Source of the DNA: Quillaja saponaria
Lineage: Eukaryota; Streptophyta; Magnoliopsida; Fabales; Quillajaceae
Assembly: GCA_029379385.1 (NCBI GenBank)
Contig: CM055618.1
Span: 5,280,134 to 5,344,133 of the forward strand
Direction of reading: 5' to 3'
Length of the DNA stretch: 64,000 nt
Shown here: in pieces, positions 10,819 to 22,650 of the stretch
Layout: each line of letters begins with the position of its first letter
Position numbering within the stretch: position 1 is the first letter of the stretch
Position numbers and translations under genes: made by a program
The notes under the pieces: generated by a model
Told to the model about the DNA's origin: nothing
Databases searched by the model: none
The model's input: the letters and a program-made list of their open reading frames with translations, nothing else

Positions 10819-13800
10819 ATGGTTTAGAGGTTCGTGACTGCAAATGTGGGACGTTGTTGCTTTGTTTATGTACGTTACCTGGAGCATATGTAGACTTTGT
10901 GGTGCATTTCAATTCATCTTGAAACTTCGAGTTGTGATTCTTTAATGTACCATCCTTGGCCTTGTGCGATAAGGCATGCTTTGAATTGGTTTATGTTGAT
11001 ATTGACAAAATAACACGTAGTTTTCGTGTTATGAGTGGTCATGGCATGAGTTATGTGAGATAATAGAATATTGGCTTCAATCAGTAGTAAAGCAAATTTT
11101 AGACATATTTGACGAGAAACTAAGTTGTAAAGGACCATGAGTAATTTAATTAAAATTTTAAATTTAGTAATAGTGACCTCTATAATAGGTAAACCTTTAG
11201 TTTAGTCTAACTACAAAGATAGTTTTTTATAAAATATTATATTTGAGATTTAGATAGGAACAATGAGAACCAAAGCAATAAAGGATTTATTTTATGTAGA
11301 CTGGATGAATTATTAAAGAAACCTATTTCGAACCTATTTATTTTTCTGTGGGATGGATAGTGAAAATGCTTATAAAAATGTAGTTCGTCCAATTCCTTCT
11401 GAACTTTCTTCTTAAGAAATAGGAAAAGTTCCTTTTCCAATGACAAGTTGGTAGGCTAATCCCGATATCGAATCTTGGAATTGACACGTATTAGTTAAAA
11501 GAATAAAATCTAAATCATCATAATTCAGTGTATGCTAATCGATAAGACGCTTTGACAATTGTTACTATATGGTTTTAGGAAATCGTAGCTATTTAGAATT
11601 TTAAGTATAGACTCTATTTAAGATCTGTATACATTCTTAAGGAGTTAGATTGATTGTATGTGGTTTTAGGAGGTGATTAAGCAAAAGGAGTTAGTTAAAT
11701 ATAATTATATAACGTGATGTAGGAGTAGTATAAGCTGTACTTCAGTGGTGAGTTACACCGAATTTACTTGTTAGCTTGAACTCAATGAAACTTTTGTTGA
11801 ACGTCTTCCTTCTGAAAGCTCAAATGCGAATGTAAGATCGGGTAGGCAAGAAGTTATTTGGTTTTAATAGGTTTTCCTGAGATGTTCTATCCTTTTGTCA
11901 AATTATTCCAACGGCATGATAATAGTTTGTGATTAAATGAAGTTCTTTTTCCCAATGTTAATGATTTATTTGAGGCTTAAAATCATTCTAAGACTTAGTG
12001 TACGTTTGAAATACTACCGATTCCGAACCATGAAGAGCAATATTCTGAAAATTATTTTTCATACTCGATGAAGGTATAATAATTTTGAGTCACATCTTTT
12101 GAACTTATAAAATTTCTATGGATGTCATAGACTTCAAAAGCAAGAAGCAAGAAGTTGCATGCAAATTATTTTGTAGGATGTTCTGAGAAATATTATGAGT
12201 GGAAATTTTTGATCAAACATATCTGAAATTTAAAACTTCGTATATTTCCCTATATCAAAAGAGTATAAATAAACATATAGAAACTAAAATTACACAAGTC
12301 TTCACCAACCTTTAATCCGTAAGTTTCACATTTTCATTGAATCCACTAAGTCAAAGATACAACCATGTGAACTTGAATAGTTTTTGATGTCTAATAAAAA
12401 GTTAAGTATGAGATTCCAAGAACTTCTTTAACGAATTTGAGGTTTTTCGATAAGTTCGTATGTTTTCATTTAATTTAGTTTATATCAATTTAATAATACT
12501 ATTTATTATTCAAAGAGGAAAATTTTCCAATAGTATCGGTCAATTGTTAACAGAGTGTTACAATTCGGTATGGTAATACTAGGAAAGTTGACAGTAACAA
12601 TGTTAAGTTTGAGATAGGGTAAGATTAATGAATAACGATATGAATGTTGAGAGACGGTAATAAATAACATGAGTATAAAAGACTTTAAATTAATAAATAT
12701 TGTGAATTAGAGTAAATAAGATTTTATAAATATATATACAATTTCATATCTACAATTTGAATAGATATCGATCAAAAACTCAACTAACAGTTATAATCTG
12801 ATATGAAACTATGAAGTTAGAAAAATACGATGTAAGTCTCGAATAAAATATATAAGGACAAATACAAATAAAATAAATGAACGTTATACCTATTTGAATA
12901 TAAAAAGTATACATACAGATAATTTAAAGTTAACTTAGATCTTAATTTTTGTTTCAAATAATTTTAGTGGTAAATGAAGTAACGCCTTTCCTAATAAAAT
13001 AATAGGATTTCGATGATATATTTGATATTCTCTTTACTTTTCTTAATGGAAAAGACAATTGTAAAATAAAATAGCAAATAATAAACCTAGTAGAAATGAG
13101 CAAAAAAAAAAAAAAAAACAAAAAAAAAAATAATAATAATAATTCAACATTTTGTTCATTTGGTTTTCTCATTGGATAAATTACATTGCTAATATCAATT
13201 TTTTTTAATAAAAGAAAAAAAAGGAAACGGTATATAACACTCGTCCGTGAATGACCAATTATTGTATAAACCAGTATAGGTTCTATTTATAGTTAATGGG
13301 GTTTCCTAAAAAAGATTTACTAGATTTATCAAGTTATTTCAAAGGCTAAAAATGATCAGTTGTTAATAGAATCCATTGTCAGCTTGTTGTGAATTACCCA
13401 TTTAGGCGAGGATTTTTAAATATATCGTAAGTTACATCTGTACTAATATGCTGTAAACGAATTAGTATCACATACCAGTAATGATAGTGATAAAAATTTA
13501 TGTTATGAAAATTATATGTTACGTATAACGATATTACATAGACGACTTTATTGTGTTAGATAAAATGATTTCTGAATATTTAAATCTTTTAACCAACTAA
13601 TTTAATCTTTAGAATATATATATATATATTACTAGTACTCTATTTGATGGAGATGTAACATGGTAATTTTTACAAACTTTGTTTACATGTTTGAATTTTA
13701 TGTATATATAAAAAACATATTTATATATCGTTCAGAGGAAATAAAAAAGTTAAGAAATCCTTAGATATTGACACAATTATTGTTAACCAAGGCAAGTAGT

Positions 13801-14357
13801 TCAAAATTGGAAGTAAAGAGAAGTTAATTTATTTTACTTACGTAATTATCCAACTTAATTCATCAGTTTAAATTTTAAATAAGGAATATGATATGATTCT
13901 GAACGGGGATTAGGGTTAGGTGGTTAATTATCAGAGTGGCGTAGTGGGAGTGTGGTGGAGTGTTATGGTAAAATAAATAAATAAATAAATATATATATAT
14001 ATATTGATTTTTTGTTTCTAAGAGGCTGATTCGTTTTCAAGAAAACCGGAGTAAAACTTTTTAAAACTTAATTTTTGGTTATTTAAGTTAGACAATTAAT
14101 TGAGTCAGACTGATTTAATTTATGTTAGTGTACATCTGTATTGGTAGAGTTTCATGTGGTATGAATCTATGAAATAAAATTGGATAAGAATCCAATTTAT
14201 GAGAAATAATCAGTAGTGAGTATAAATAGACAAGTCCGTAACCTTTGATTCATCCTTTGGTGAAAACCAAGAAACAAGAAATCACATGAGAAAACGGAAT
14301 TGAAGTGAAATGATTTATTCGTATCCTTTAATATTGAAATTCGGCACAAATTTCTCT

Positions 14358-14373
14358 TAAGGTGGAGAGATAT
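14358..14373 (+). other. Polypurine tract before the 3' LTR
   Basis: TTAAGGTGGAGAGATAT lies directly before TGTAATAACC at 14374. A purine run at this point serves as primer for plus-strand DNA synthesis. It is short and imperfect. Confidence 0.5.
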
Positions 14374-15069
14374 TGTAATAACCCGATAATTGAACGTACG
14401 TTTTAGAATTTAATATGTAAATTGTCGTGACTAGTTGGATAAAGTATTACACAAAGTAAAATTTACGCAAATAAATATTTGTAAGAATGTATAGATATAT
14501 TTTAAAGAATTAATTTTAATACCTGATGGGTTAACTTAAATCTTGAAATTTACCTGTAAAAATTTTATTAATGTGTGTGTATTATGGGTATAGAGTGTAT
14601 ATATATATAAAATCAAGGAATTAATTCTACACACCATTTAATTAGAGAATTAACTTTAATTTTAACCACATCTTTTGCCATTTTGTCTTTTTCTTTTATT
14701 GACTTTCTAATTTACTTATCCCATCATATTTTTTATATTTACTCTGTTTCTTAAGTCTTCTAGCATTTCCTCTATAATATTGTCCTGGCATTTCTTGGCT
14801 GGCTGTAAGTTAAATTTCCTGTTATTGTCTTGTTCCTTCCTTTCTTGTAACCGTGTGTTATAACTCTTATAACTCGATAACGAAAAATCGAGTTTGAAGA
14901 CGCAATGCCTAAATTTACATTATAAAATAAACAAATTAAATAAATAATATTGTGACTAGATAAATCCAAGTCAGTGACTAACTAATGCATAGGTATAAAT
15001 ATATCAAGATTTAATCTCCACCACAAATAGAATAAATAAGTAAATAATACAATCAACACATACATGTAA

Positions 15070-15115
<46 letters not shown>

Positions 15116-17766
15116 TATTCACCATAATTAATATATTGACCTGAACCAAGACTTTGTTTTTCTTTATTATTATTATTTTAAAAAAATTATTTTGTGTAAA
15201 TTTGTTAGGTGTGAAACATAGTGTAGCAAAGAAAAATTAAGTTGAATAAGTAAATACATAGGTGTATGAATACAATTGAGAAATTGGTGATATCACAAAC
15301 TTAAACATGGATAATTAAAATATTTGTGAGAATAAAACAAATTAGAAAGCAATGATAATATATATATTTATAGTATAATTAGAATGAAATTCACACCACA
15401 AATTTAATCAAAGGGTACTTTGACATTATCAATTACTATCACTTTTTTTTTTATATTCTACTTTTCTATTCACCTTACATTTGGGTCAGTGTATCCTTCC
15501 TTGCCCGAGTCCTCTCTGTTTTCTTCTTTGTCGAGTGAACGTTTCCTTTGGCTGGTAGTGCGTGTACTACTTTTCTTTGTTTGTCTGGTTAATCCTTCAT
15601 GCCTAAGACTCTTTAGTGCGTGTGTATGAGCTGAAATTCGAATTGGAGGGTGGCAGTAGGAGGTGCAGGAATGGTAAGTGCAGTTGCCTTGTTTTGGAGT
15701 AATCTTTTCTCTTTTTCGTTATGTTTTCATATTGTTTAATGGAGTTATACCTCTAGCTAGTTAAGTATTGATTGTAACATTAGTAATTGGGCACAACCCT
15801 GTTTAGAGCAAGTATCAGCTAAGGGAATTAATTCTTTCTTCTTATTTGGGACTGACCTTGTTTTGAGGTAATAATAAGGACATTGGAGCTAAGATGATGG
15901 CTTTGAACAGCTATGGCAGTGTGCACTGAGGACAGTAGCATCTTGCCCTATCCTTAGCCTTCGTGGAGGAATAATGGAGAGTAGTAATTACTTGTTTAGT
16001 TTAGCCGAGACAAAGAATAAGAGGGATTATGATTATCTAAGGAGTTGCTTAATTGATGGTGGAAGAAGCAATCTAAACTACTAACAAACCCAACTGTTTT
16101 CTTGTTGTATTGATGTTAGTTTCAAATTTTCTCTGTAGTTTGAAACTTAGACATAGGATTATAGTTAGCATAAATGGAAGTTAAGAAAGTAAGAAACATA
16201 CAAAGAGGAATATGTGAATTAGAAAGATAAGTTGGAAATTAATTATGTTAGTGAAGGATAAATAATTCAAGTTTTTATGGAGTTTAGAAAAATTAATTTA
16301 AATCGACTTCAATAATTGGATTGTGAATAATAAGAATCAATGGAATGGTATTAATTTTGTTGGAAGGTATACTTGTATATGAGAATACATACTCATGAAT
16401 TAGGATAAATACACATATTACATAGTTGGCAAGTGCTTAAAAGAAATTAAATGTCATTATACATAGAAGTTAATATAGGTAGATTTTATTTATTAACTAG
16501 CTAACTAGCAAACATGAAGTCAGACTAAGTTAATATTAAAGAATTTGAATTAGTAAATAAGTTGAACTAATTGACTTTATCTTAAGAAATATGTTAAACA
16601 TAATTACATACAATTAATATACCATGGAATTAATTTTGAAGTAATTATTATTAATAATATATGAATTTATTATTTTCAGCTCCAGGGCATGTGAAGGATA
16701 TACTAATACCTTCACAGTCTAGATATGATGATGAGTGAAACCTGGGAACTGGGTGAGTGGTTAATTGTTACCTTTAGGGGCTAGATTATTCTATGCAATT
16801 ATGTGCAATTATGTGTAAAATGGTTTATGGTTGATAAGGGCCAATAAAAATGAAATTTTTTTTTTTTTTGAGAAATGATTTTTATTTCCGGAATGGAGAT
16901 CCAAGTGCACCTAGGATATATTGAATTGAAATTGTGAGATATTCTGATTCTAATAACTGTTTTTTTTATAAAAAAAAGAAAAAAGTTTGAGTGCTTAGCC
17001 TCGGTGGGATGGATTATGTATGGAGATTAATCTGTTGTGCGAGCACGTAAATACCTAGTAGGGGATGTTATTGTTATGCGAGGTTGAGTTACTCGTTGGC
17101 CCTTTGTTTGCTTTGTATGCTGTGATTGCTCTGATTACTTTTGATTTTGTGATTCATATAAGTTTTAAATTTATGATGATTACAAACGTGTTCATGTATT
17201 TTGAATTAAAATATGACCATGGTCACATGATATTAATTGACTATATATGTTATATATTTGTATTGGGTGATGCTAGTACCCTTTGGGTACGATTTGTACT
17301 CACGAGGTCCATAGGATTCATTCCTCTTGTGGATTTTTTTTTTAGTAACAGGAGTTCAGTATATGGCATCACCGAGCTCGTGACTTGCCGACAGAGCACG
17401 GTAAGGTATTTTCTAGGATCTCAGGCTTAATGTCAAGGATGAAAGTTTGCAGTCTCATCAGTATCAAATTTTGTATGATGTAATAGTCTATTTATTTGCC
17501 TTTATGTTGTTGTGTGAAATCGGGACACGTGTTTGTATTTGAGGCATGTTCCATATCACAAGAAACCTCGGCCGAAATTTGAAATAAATTGTTATTTATT
17601 TTAGAAAACAAAATTTTACAACGAACTTCTATTTGTTTACTAAAATTTATTTTAAAATCTATAGTTAGGTCAAGAGTCATGTTTGTTATATTATTTTGAA
17701 GTCAGGGTTACAGAGGGTTTGTTTTCTAATTCTCCGGCCAGTCATGCCTACGCGAGGGGTGTGACA
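14374..17766 (+). repeat. 3' LTR of the LARD-like element (3393 bp)
   Basis: It starts TGTAATAACCCGATAATTG and ends GGGGTGTGACA, followed by the target duplication. It contains the AACTCGAT hairpin (14871-14894), an AT run (about 15070-15112), the AGTGCACCTAGG box (about 16903) and the double hairpin (first stem 17276-17290). An open frame of 121 codons at 17065-17430 parallels one of 111 codons in the other LTR. It spans the hairpins and resembles no protein family, so I do not call it a gene. Confidence 0.7.
17276..17290. other. GTACCC/GGGTAC hairpin in 3' LTR
   Basis: This is a perfect 6-bp stem around TTT. The related site at 58917-58932 reads ATACCC..GGGTAT, where G-C is replaced by A-T at the base of the stem, so pairing is conserved through a compensating change. 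Confidence 0.55.
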
Positions 17767-17771
17767 AATAT
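17767..17771. repeat. Target site duplication aatat (right)
   Basis: Exact copy of 405-409, immediately after the LTR end. Confidence 0.75.
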
Positions 17772-18385
17772 AACTACAGCAAAGCTCTTCTATGTATACT
17801 ATTAATGTTGTTAACTAGTTGAGTGTAACTAGATATATATGTTTGTATTATTGTTCATGTTCTATTTTACAGGGAACCTCTGCTAAAATTTTTAGTTAAA
17901 GTGTCATGTGTTTTGTCAAATACGTCTTTGCTTGTAGTTGGTTTAATAAAACTTTCCTTTTAATTATTATTTGTCAAGTGTAAGGGTGACAATGAACTGA
18001 GCTAGCTCATGAATAGCTCAGTAGCTACTAGTTAAGGGCTTCCATTTTTTAAATGACCTGATCTTGAACTTTATTTTAAGCTTATTTAGCAAAACGAACT
18101 TCCAAAACTCGGCCCGTCAACTAGCTTATTTAATAATATTTATTTATTTTCTTATTATTTATACATATATTTATAAGAAATCTATTTATATACAAAAACT
18201 AACATAAATTATTATTTGGTTTGCTAGTAATTTGTACAAATACTTACAAAGCTCGGCTTAAGCTCAACTCATTGACACCCCTAGACTCAAGTGTCATATG
18301 TATGTTACTTGATTGGAAATTAGGGTTATGGAGGTTTGGTTATCCATTCCTCCAGCCAGTCATGCCTTCATATGAGGGTGTGACA
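17772..18385 (+). repeat. Right part of the older host LTR
   Basis: It continues the LTR that was broken at 409. It matches the interior and end of other LTRs (TTGTTCATGTTCTATTTTACAGGGAACC, then TGGAGGTTTGGTTATCCATTCC) and ends GAGGGTGTGACA at 18385. It is not followed by a primer site, so it is a 3' LTR or a solo LTR. A hAT-like MITE interrupts it. Confidence 0.6.
17981..18285. mobile_element. hAT-like MITE (~305 bp)
   Basis: The left end reads AAGGGTGACAATGAACTGAGCT. The reverse complement of the right end reads TAGGGGTGTCAATGAGTTGAGC, a terminal inverted repeat with a few mismatches. Flanks are gtcaagtg (17973-17980) and ctcaagtg (18286-18293), a 7-of-8 match. That fits the 8-bp duplication of hAT elements. 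There is no coding capacity. Confidence 0.7.
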
Positions 18386-19265
18386 ATGTGCTTAAACACG
18401 TTCATGCAACTAGAGTGTGTGTGTATATAAAGATTACATATAAGTGGCTTAATGGTAAAATCTTTGATTTCTTAAAATGCTCTTTTTAAAATTTAATTTT
18501 CATTCTTGTCACTTTTTAGTTCAAGTTCTGAGTACTATTAATTGTACATAAATAACTTTCTAATAGTGATATGATTGTTTTACTTATTTTTCTTAATCTT
18601 AATAGTAATAAAGTTGAAAATTTTTATTTACATTAATAGATTTTAACAAAAATGAACTCTAATGATAATTAAATTCTTTATATTTAAAAATTATCAATAA
18701 TTTAATATTATATTAAACTTCACATTTGACATTGTTTTATCATAGGATTGTAATTGCTTTTGTTCTATTTATGTTATTAAATTTTAATAATAATGAACTA
18801 TTAATAATTAAATTTATTAAATTTAAAAAATTATCTATAATTTAACATCATATTAAATGTCCTATTTTGCTTAATTGTTTTAACGGATAGAATTCATTAA
18901 GTATCATGTATACCTTGATGTTGATTCTGATGGAGTATGATTACATTTACATAACATCTCAATTATTTCTTCAATAGTTCACCAAAAAGGTAGGCTCTTG
19001 ATTAATTTTCCACACTACAATTAAGTAAGTTTTTTATTCTTTTCCAATAGTATACCCAAAAATTTATTTATTTATTCTTTTGAAGATGACAAAGAAAACA
19101 TAAATATAATGCCAAAGTCCCTATTTTCAAAAATTGATTCACAATTGCTATGATAATTAATTACACTTTTCTCTTTTAGAAATAAATATTGTTACATATC
19201 ACAATGTTAATGGTATCACAATGTTTACTTAGAAAATCATTGTGTAACTTTAGTTATAAACAATG
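18386..19265. repeat. Non-coding AT-rich repeat with internal duplication
   Basis: Positions 18425-18640 resemble 49135-49350 (TAATGGTAAAAT.TTTGATTTCTTAAA, then CACTTTTTAGTTCAA), a Helitron-like 5' segment. Inside, about 18640-18740 is repeated at about 18775-18870 (AATGAACT..AATAATTAAAT..ATCTATAATTTAA), a period near 131 bp. No gene is visible. Confidence 0.45.
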
Positions 19266-19487
19266 TTCCACTTTACGGGGAACCTCTACAAAAAATTTTA
19301 GTTAAATTTTATACATTCTAATAAATAAGTACTTTTATATAGTTATTTATTAATTTTTTGTATAGAACTTTTTTTTTTACCTTTAATTGAGTTATTCATT
19401 ATATACATTTCTTTGATTTGGAGTTCGAGTTAAGAAGAATAATAGTCCATTCATCCAGCCAGTCATGCCTCCCAGCAGGGTTTGACA
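19266..19487 (+). repeat. 3' end of an LTR (5' LTR of a decayed element)
   Basis: It contains the family boxes ATGTTCCACTTTACGGGGAACC and CATCCAGCCAGTCATGCC and ends GGGTTTGACA. A primer site follows directly, so this is the 3' end of a 5' LTR whose upstream part has been replaced by the AT-rich repeat. Confidence 0.6.
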
Positions 19488-19704
19488 AGTTGGTATTAGA
19501 GCTTCGGTTTAGAGGTCTGTGACAACAAAAGTAGGATGTTTTTACTTTGTTTGCGTATGTTACCTGGGGAGTATGCGGACATAGTAATAGGTCATAATTC
19601 ATCATAAAACTTTAAGTTGTGATTCTCTAATATACTATTATATGTCTTATACGGTAAAAGTATATTGAATTCATTTATACTTGTTTTAGATACGATGAGA
19701 CATA
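19488..19704 (+). other. Primer site and leader of a decayed Ty3/gypsy element
   Basis: TGGTATTAGAGC (19491-19502) differs by one base from the tRNA-iMet primer site. The leader that follows (TGCGTATGTTACCTGGGGAGTA and ACTTTAAGTTGTGATTCTC) matches 59467-59700. It is interrupted at 19704 by an inverted LTR and continues at 22487. Confidence 0.65.
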
Positions 19705-22235
19705 TGTCACACCCCTACACAGAGGCATGACTAGCCGAAGGAATAGATAACCAAACCTTTAAAATCCTAATTTCAAATCGAAGAAACACATATGACCTTT
19801 GACCAATTTAGAAATCAAAAAGGAAAATTTAGGAAAAGTAAACTATATGCAAATGCTTACTTACTGAAATGTATAATAATTTAACTAAAAATTTTGGCTA
19901 AAGTTCTCCGTAAAATGGAACATGCCCATAAATACAAATATAATATACCTGGTTACATACAACCAGTCTACGATATCAATAATATCCACAAGGAGCTCCG
20001 CTCCATTTTAACCATAAACAATAACCAGTAAACTATTACACAAAAACAAAATCTGAGACCCAAAGCCCTAATGTGACTATAAAGTTCCATCCCTAGGCTT
20101 CAAGTAAATGATTTTGGAGGAATACCTTGCCACACACTATTGGCAAGTCACATATTCGTCAATGATGTCTACAGGGCTCCTAATACTAAAAGAAACATTA
20201 ACAAATGAGGGGTAAGTCATAAAGACTCAGTAAGTGAAAAACATACCTAAGGGGTACTAATATCAATTAACACATAATATAAAACACATAGATTAAATAT
20301 TCACATGTTAACATGATTTACAAAAACAATTAAACTTAATACGTACATAGATATGGAAAGTGTAAAATCTGACAAATACAACTCACGAAATACAATGTAC
20401 AAACAACTTAATTAAAACATGCAAACAAATCAACCAAGGCATACAAAAGGGCCAATCAGAGTAACTTAGCACCTGCACATCAAATACATAACCTCCTCTA
20501 CGCATTTTTGCTCCCGCACTCCAAGAATATATATATTTCTCACATATCTATCCCCGGGGCTAAGTTACTCAGATATCTTTAATAATATCAAATAAACAAA
20601 GAAAAAGTGTTCTAGGTATACCTGGATTCTATTTCGTATATAAAAACAATGTCATTAGCCCTTTATCAAACACACACAATGTTTCACAAGATTACACAAT
20701 ATAACAAAACTAGTATTATAACGTGGCACCTTTATCACGTAATTCAATCAAAGCATTAAATATTCAAATTTAAGAACTAAATATATACGGATACACATAC
20801 ACACATAAACATATATGTTCATGTACACAACACACTAGCAACCTGAAAAGTATCATTTTCCACTCACAAGGTCATAGATCTTGCTCGTTGCTCCTTCTTG
20901 AATTCATGTGTATCATTGGGTCAATAATAGGTTCCGAAGCTGAAAAGCATATTTCAGAGTACCACTTAGTTTATAAATTTTATAGTTATAATCCTCTAAT
21001 TACTAAAACTTATATATATATATGAACTTCCAAGCATTTCTTGGAAACTAACTCCTCTTAGGCATTTAAACAAATACTTTAAAGGAAACTTTAATTTCAT
21101 TTCATGTATGTATATATTATATATACATACCAAAAAAATCAACACTAATTCTTTAATTCAATATTACTCACATTACAAGTATTGAATTCATGTTAAGTTA
21201 ACCGTTTAAAATCAATCAAGAGCATGAGTTATGAATTTCCAAAGTCAATCCAACCATGTTCCAAGATTCTCGTTTCCTTAACCACTTAACCAATAATTTT
21301 TTACTCTTTGTTCTTAGACTTTCTATTCTCATTCAAATAATCCTTAACCACAAAGGTTTAAGTATATCAAGTTTTACTCATTATATTACAAATAGTTTCT
21401 TTTAGACATTTTATAAAATATCTTAAAGGCATATCTAATTTTACTCCATATGTATGTGTGTATATATATATATAAATATATACCCCAAAAGAATCAACAT
21501 AAATTCATTAATTTCTATATTACCTATATTCTCATCATTAAACTTTAAGTTAAATTAATTACTTAAAATTCATCAAAAGCTTGAATTATCCAATTTTAAC
21601 ATAAACACTATCAATTTTCCATATTTCCTCTTCCAATCATTCCTTTAACCCCACTTATCTTGCTCTTTGTTCATAATCCTTAATTCAATTTTACTTAATC
21701 CTTCACCCATAGTAATAACCAACAATAATTCCTTCAATTTAAAGCAATTAAACTAAGAGAACATTGAAAATTTAGAATCAGCCACCCTTCTTACCTAGCA
21801 CCCAAAATTGCTGCCACCTTCCAAAGAGAGTTACTACACCATACAAAGACTTCCACGCCTAAAGGGAAGGGATGGTTTGGCCGGTATTGCAAGAAAACCA
21901 GCTATAAAGCTTGGTTGCCACACTAAGCTACAAGTACCCATGATAAGAGTAAGATACAAGGGAAGGAATGCTAGTTGCACAACAAGAAAAGGAGTTAAAC
22001 AGAACAAGTTGATGAAGGCAAACTGAGCAACAAGGGAAGGAGGAAGAACTAAATGCTAGAAGAAAACTCTCATGGCCAAGTAAGAGAAACAAAACAAGGG
22101 AGAGAAGACAAGAAAAATTGAGAAAACAAAAAAAGCAAGGTCAACCACAACAAGAGAAAAGGAAGAAAAAAATAAGAAAGGAAAAGAAAAGTAAAAGTTA
22201 AGGTCAATGTTTTAAATTGTGGTGGAGGTTAATTC

Positions 22236-22270
<35 letters not shown>

Positions 22271-22486
22271 TAATTATTCATTTACTTTGATTTACTTGGT
22301 TTATAATTTTATTTACTATACAATAACAAGTTATACACAAAAATTTTAAAACGTATACTAAGATATCGGTTTATAATATGTTTAATTATATTTTTATTTA
22401 TTTAATTTGTTGAGATGTTTATTATTTTATAACTAAAATGTACACATTATATCTAAAACTCGACTTTACGATATCAGGTTATAACA
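19705..22486 (-). mobile_element. Inverted solo LTR (2782 bp)
   Basis: On the minus strand it starts TGTTATAACCTGATATCG (right edge) and ends GGGGTGTGACA (left edge). Flanks are acata and acatt, a 4-of-5 match to a target duplication. It is inserted between the leader and the gag start of the surrounding element. The region 21780-22200 is the purine-rich complement of the pyrimidine-rich LTR interior. The 72-codon frame at 21808-22026 falls there and is not a gene. Confidence 0.7.
22244..22270. repeat. (TG)n microsatellite
   Basis: An uninterrupted TG run inside the inverted solo LTR. Confidence 0.9.
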
Positions 22487-22650
22487 ACATTGTGGCCGTG
22501 TTGCAGGTTACAGGAGGCAGTGGGATGCTAGCTTCAACCAAGGATCTACCAGTCCTCAAATGCCAGTAGTCAGAGGTAGAGGTCATTGAGGACATGGTAG
22601 AGGTAGAGGTAAAGCTACTGAGTTAGTTGAAGCAACGACCCTGGTTCTAA
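22487..22650 (+). pseudogene. gag N-terminus remnant
   Basis: After the inverted LTR the host element resumes with sequence matching 59690-59840: GGAGGCAGTGGGATGCTAGC, GATCTACCAGTC and an AGAGGTAGAGGT run coding a Gly-Arg-rich stretch. In Ty3/gypsy elements of this type a Gly/Arg-rich segment lies near the start of gag, the structural protein of the virus-like particle. Only about 50 codons are left, with stops, and then unrelated sequence begins. Confidence 0.55.

Larger units (their letters stand above)
10804..14373 (+). other. Internal region of LARD-like element, non-coding
   Basis: The first ~240 bases are a leader also seen at 19488-19704 and 59467-59700 (for example TATGTACGTTACCTGG and CTTCGAGTTGTGATTCTTTAATG). 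Beyond the leader all frames are closed and no gag, pol or other family is recognisable. Around 12556 a string GTGTTACAATTCGGTATGGTAAT resembles an LTR start (compare the reverse complement of 30480-30545), so part of the interior may be an old LTR fragment. Confidence 0.6.
410..17766 (+). mobile_element. LARD-like non-coding LTR retrotransposon with nested Helitron
   Basis: Two related LTRs (410-10803 and 14374-17766) flank a 3570-bp internal region. The element has a tRNA-iMet-type primer site just after the 5' LTR, a purine tract just before the 3' LTR and an exact 5-bp target duplication. The internal region shows no gag, protease, RT or integrase similarity in any frame. Large LTRs with a non-coding interior are the definition of a LARD (large retrotransposon derivative). 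By eye the first ~205 aligned LTR positions differ at about 17 sites, so the insertion is not recent. The 5' LTR starts TA rather than TG, a simple transition. Any mobility must have come from proteins of an autonomous relative. Confidence 0.7.

Noticed and set aside
10132..17430. Similar open frames of 111 and 121 codons in the two LTRs (10132-10467 and 17065-17430)
   Set aside because: They are similar only because the LTRs are. The frames cover the hairpins and T-run, have no recognisable domain, and are closed in the related LTRs at 54180 and 57500.
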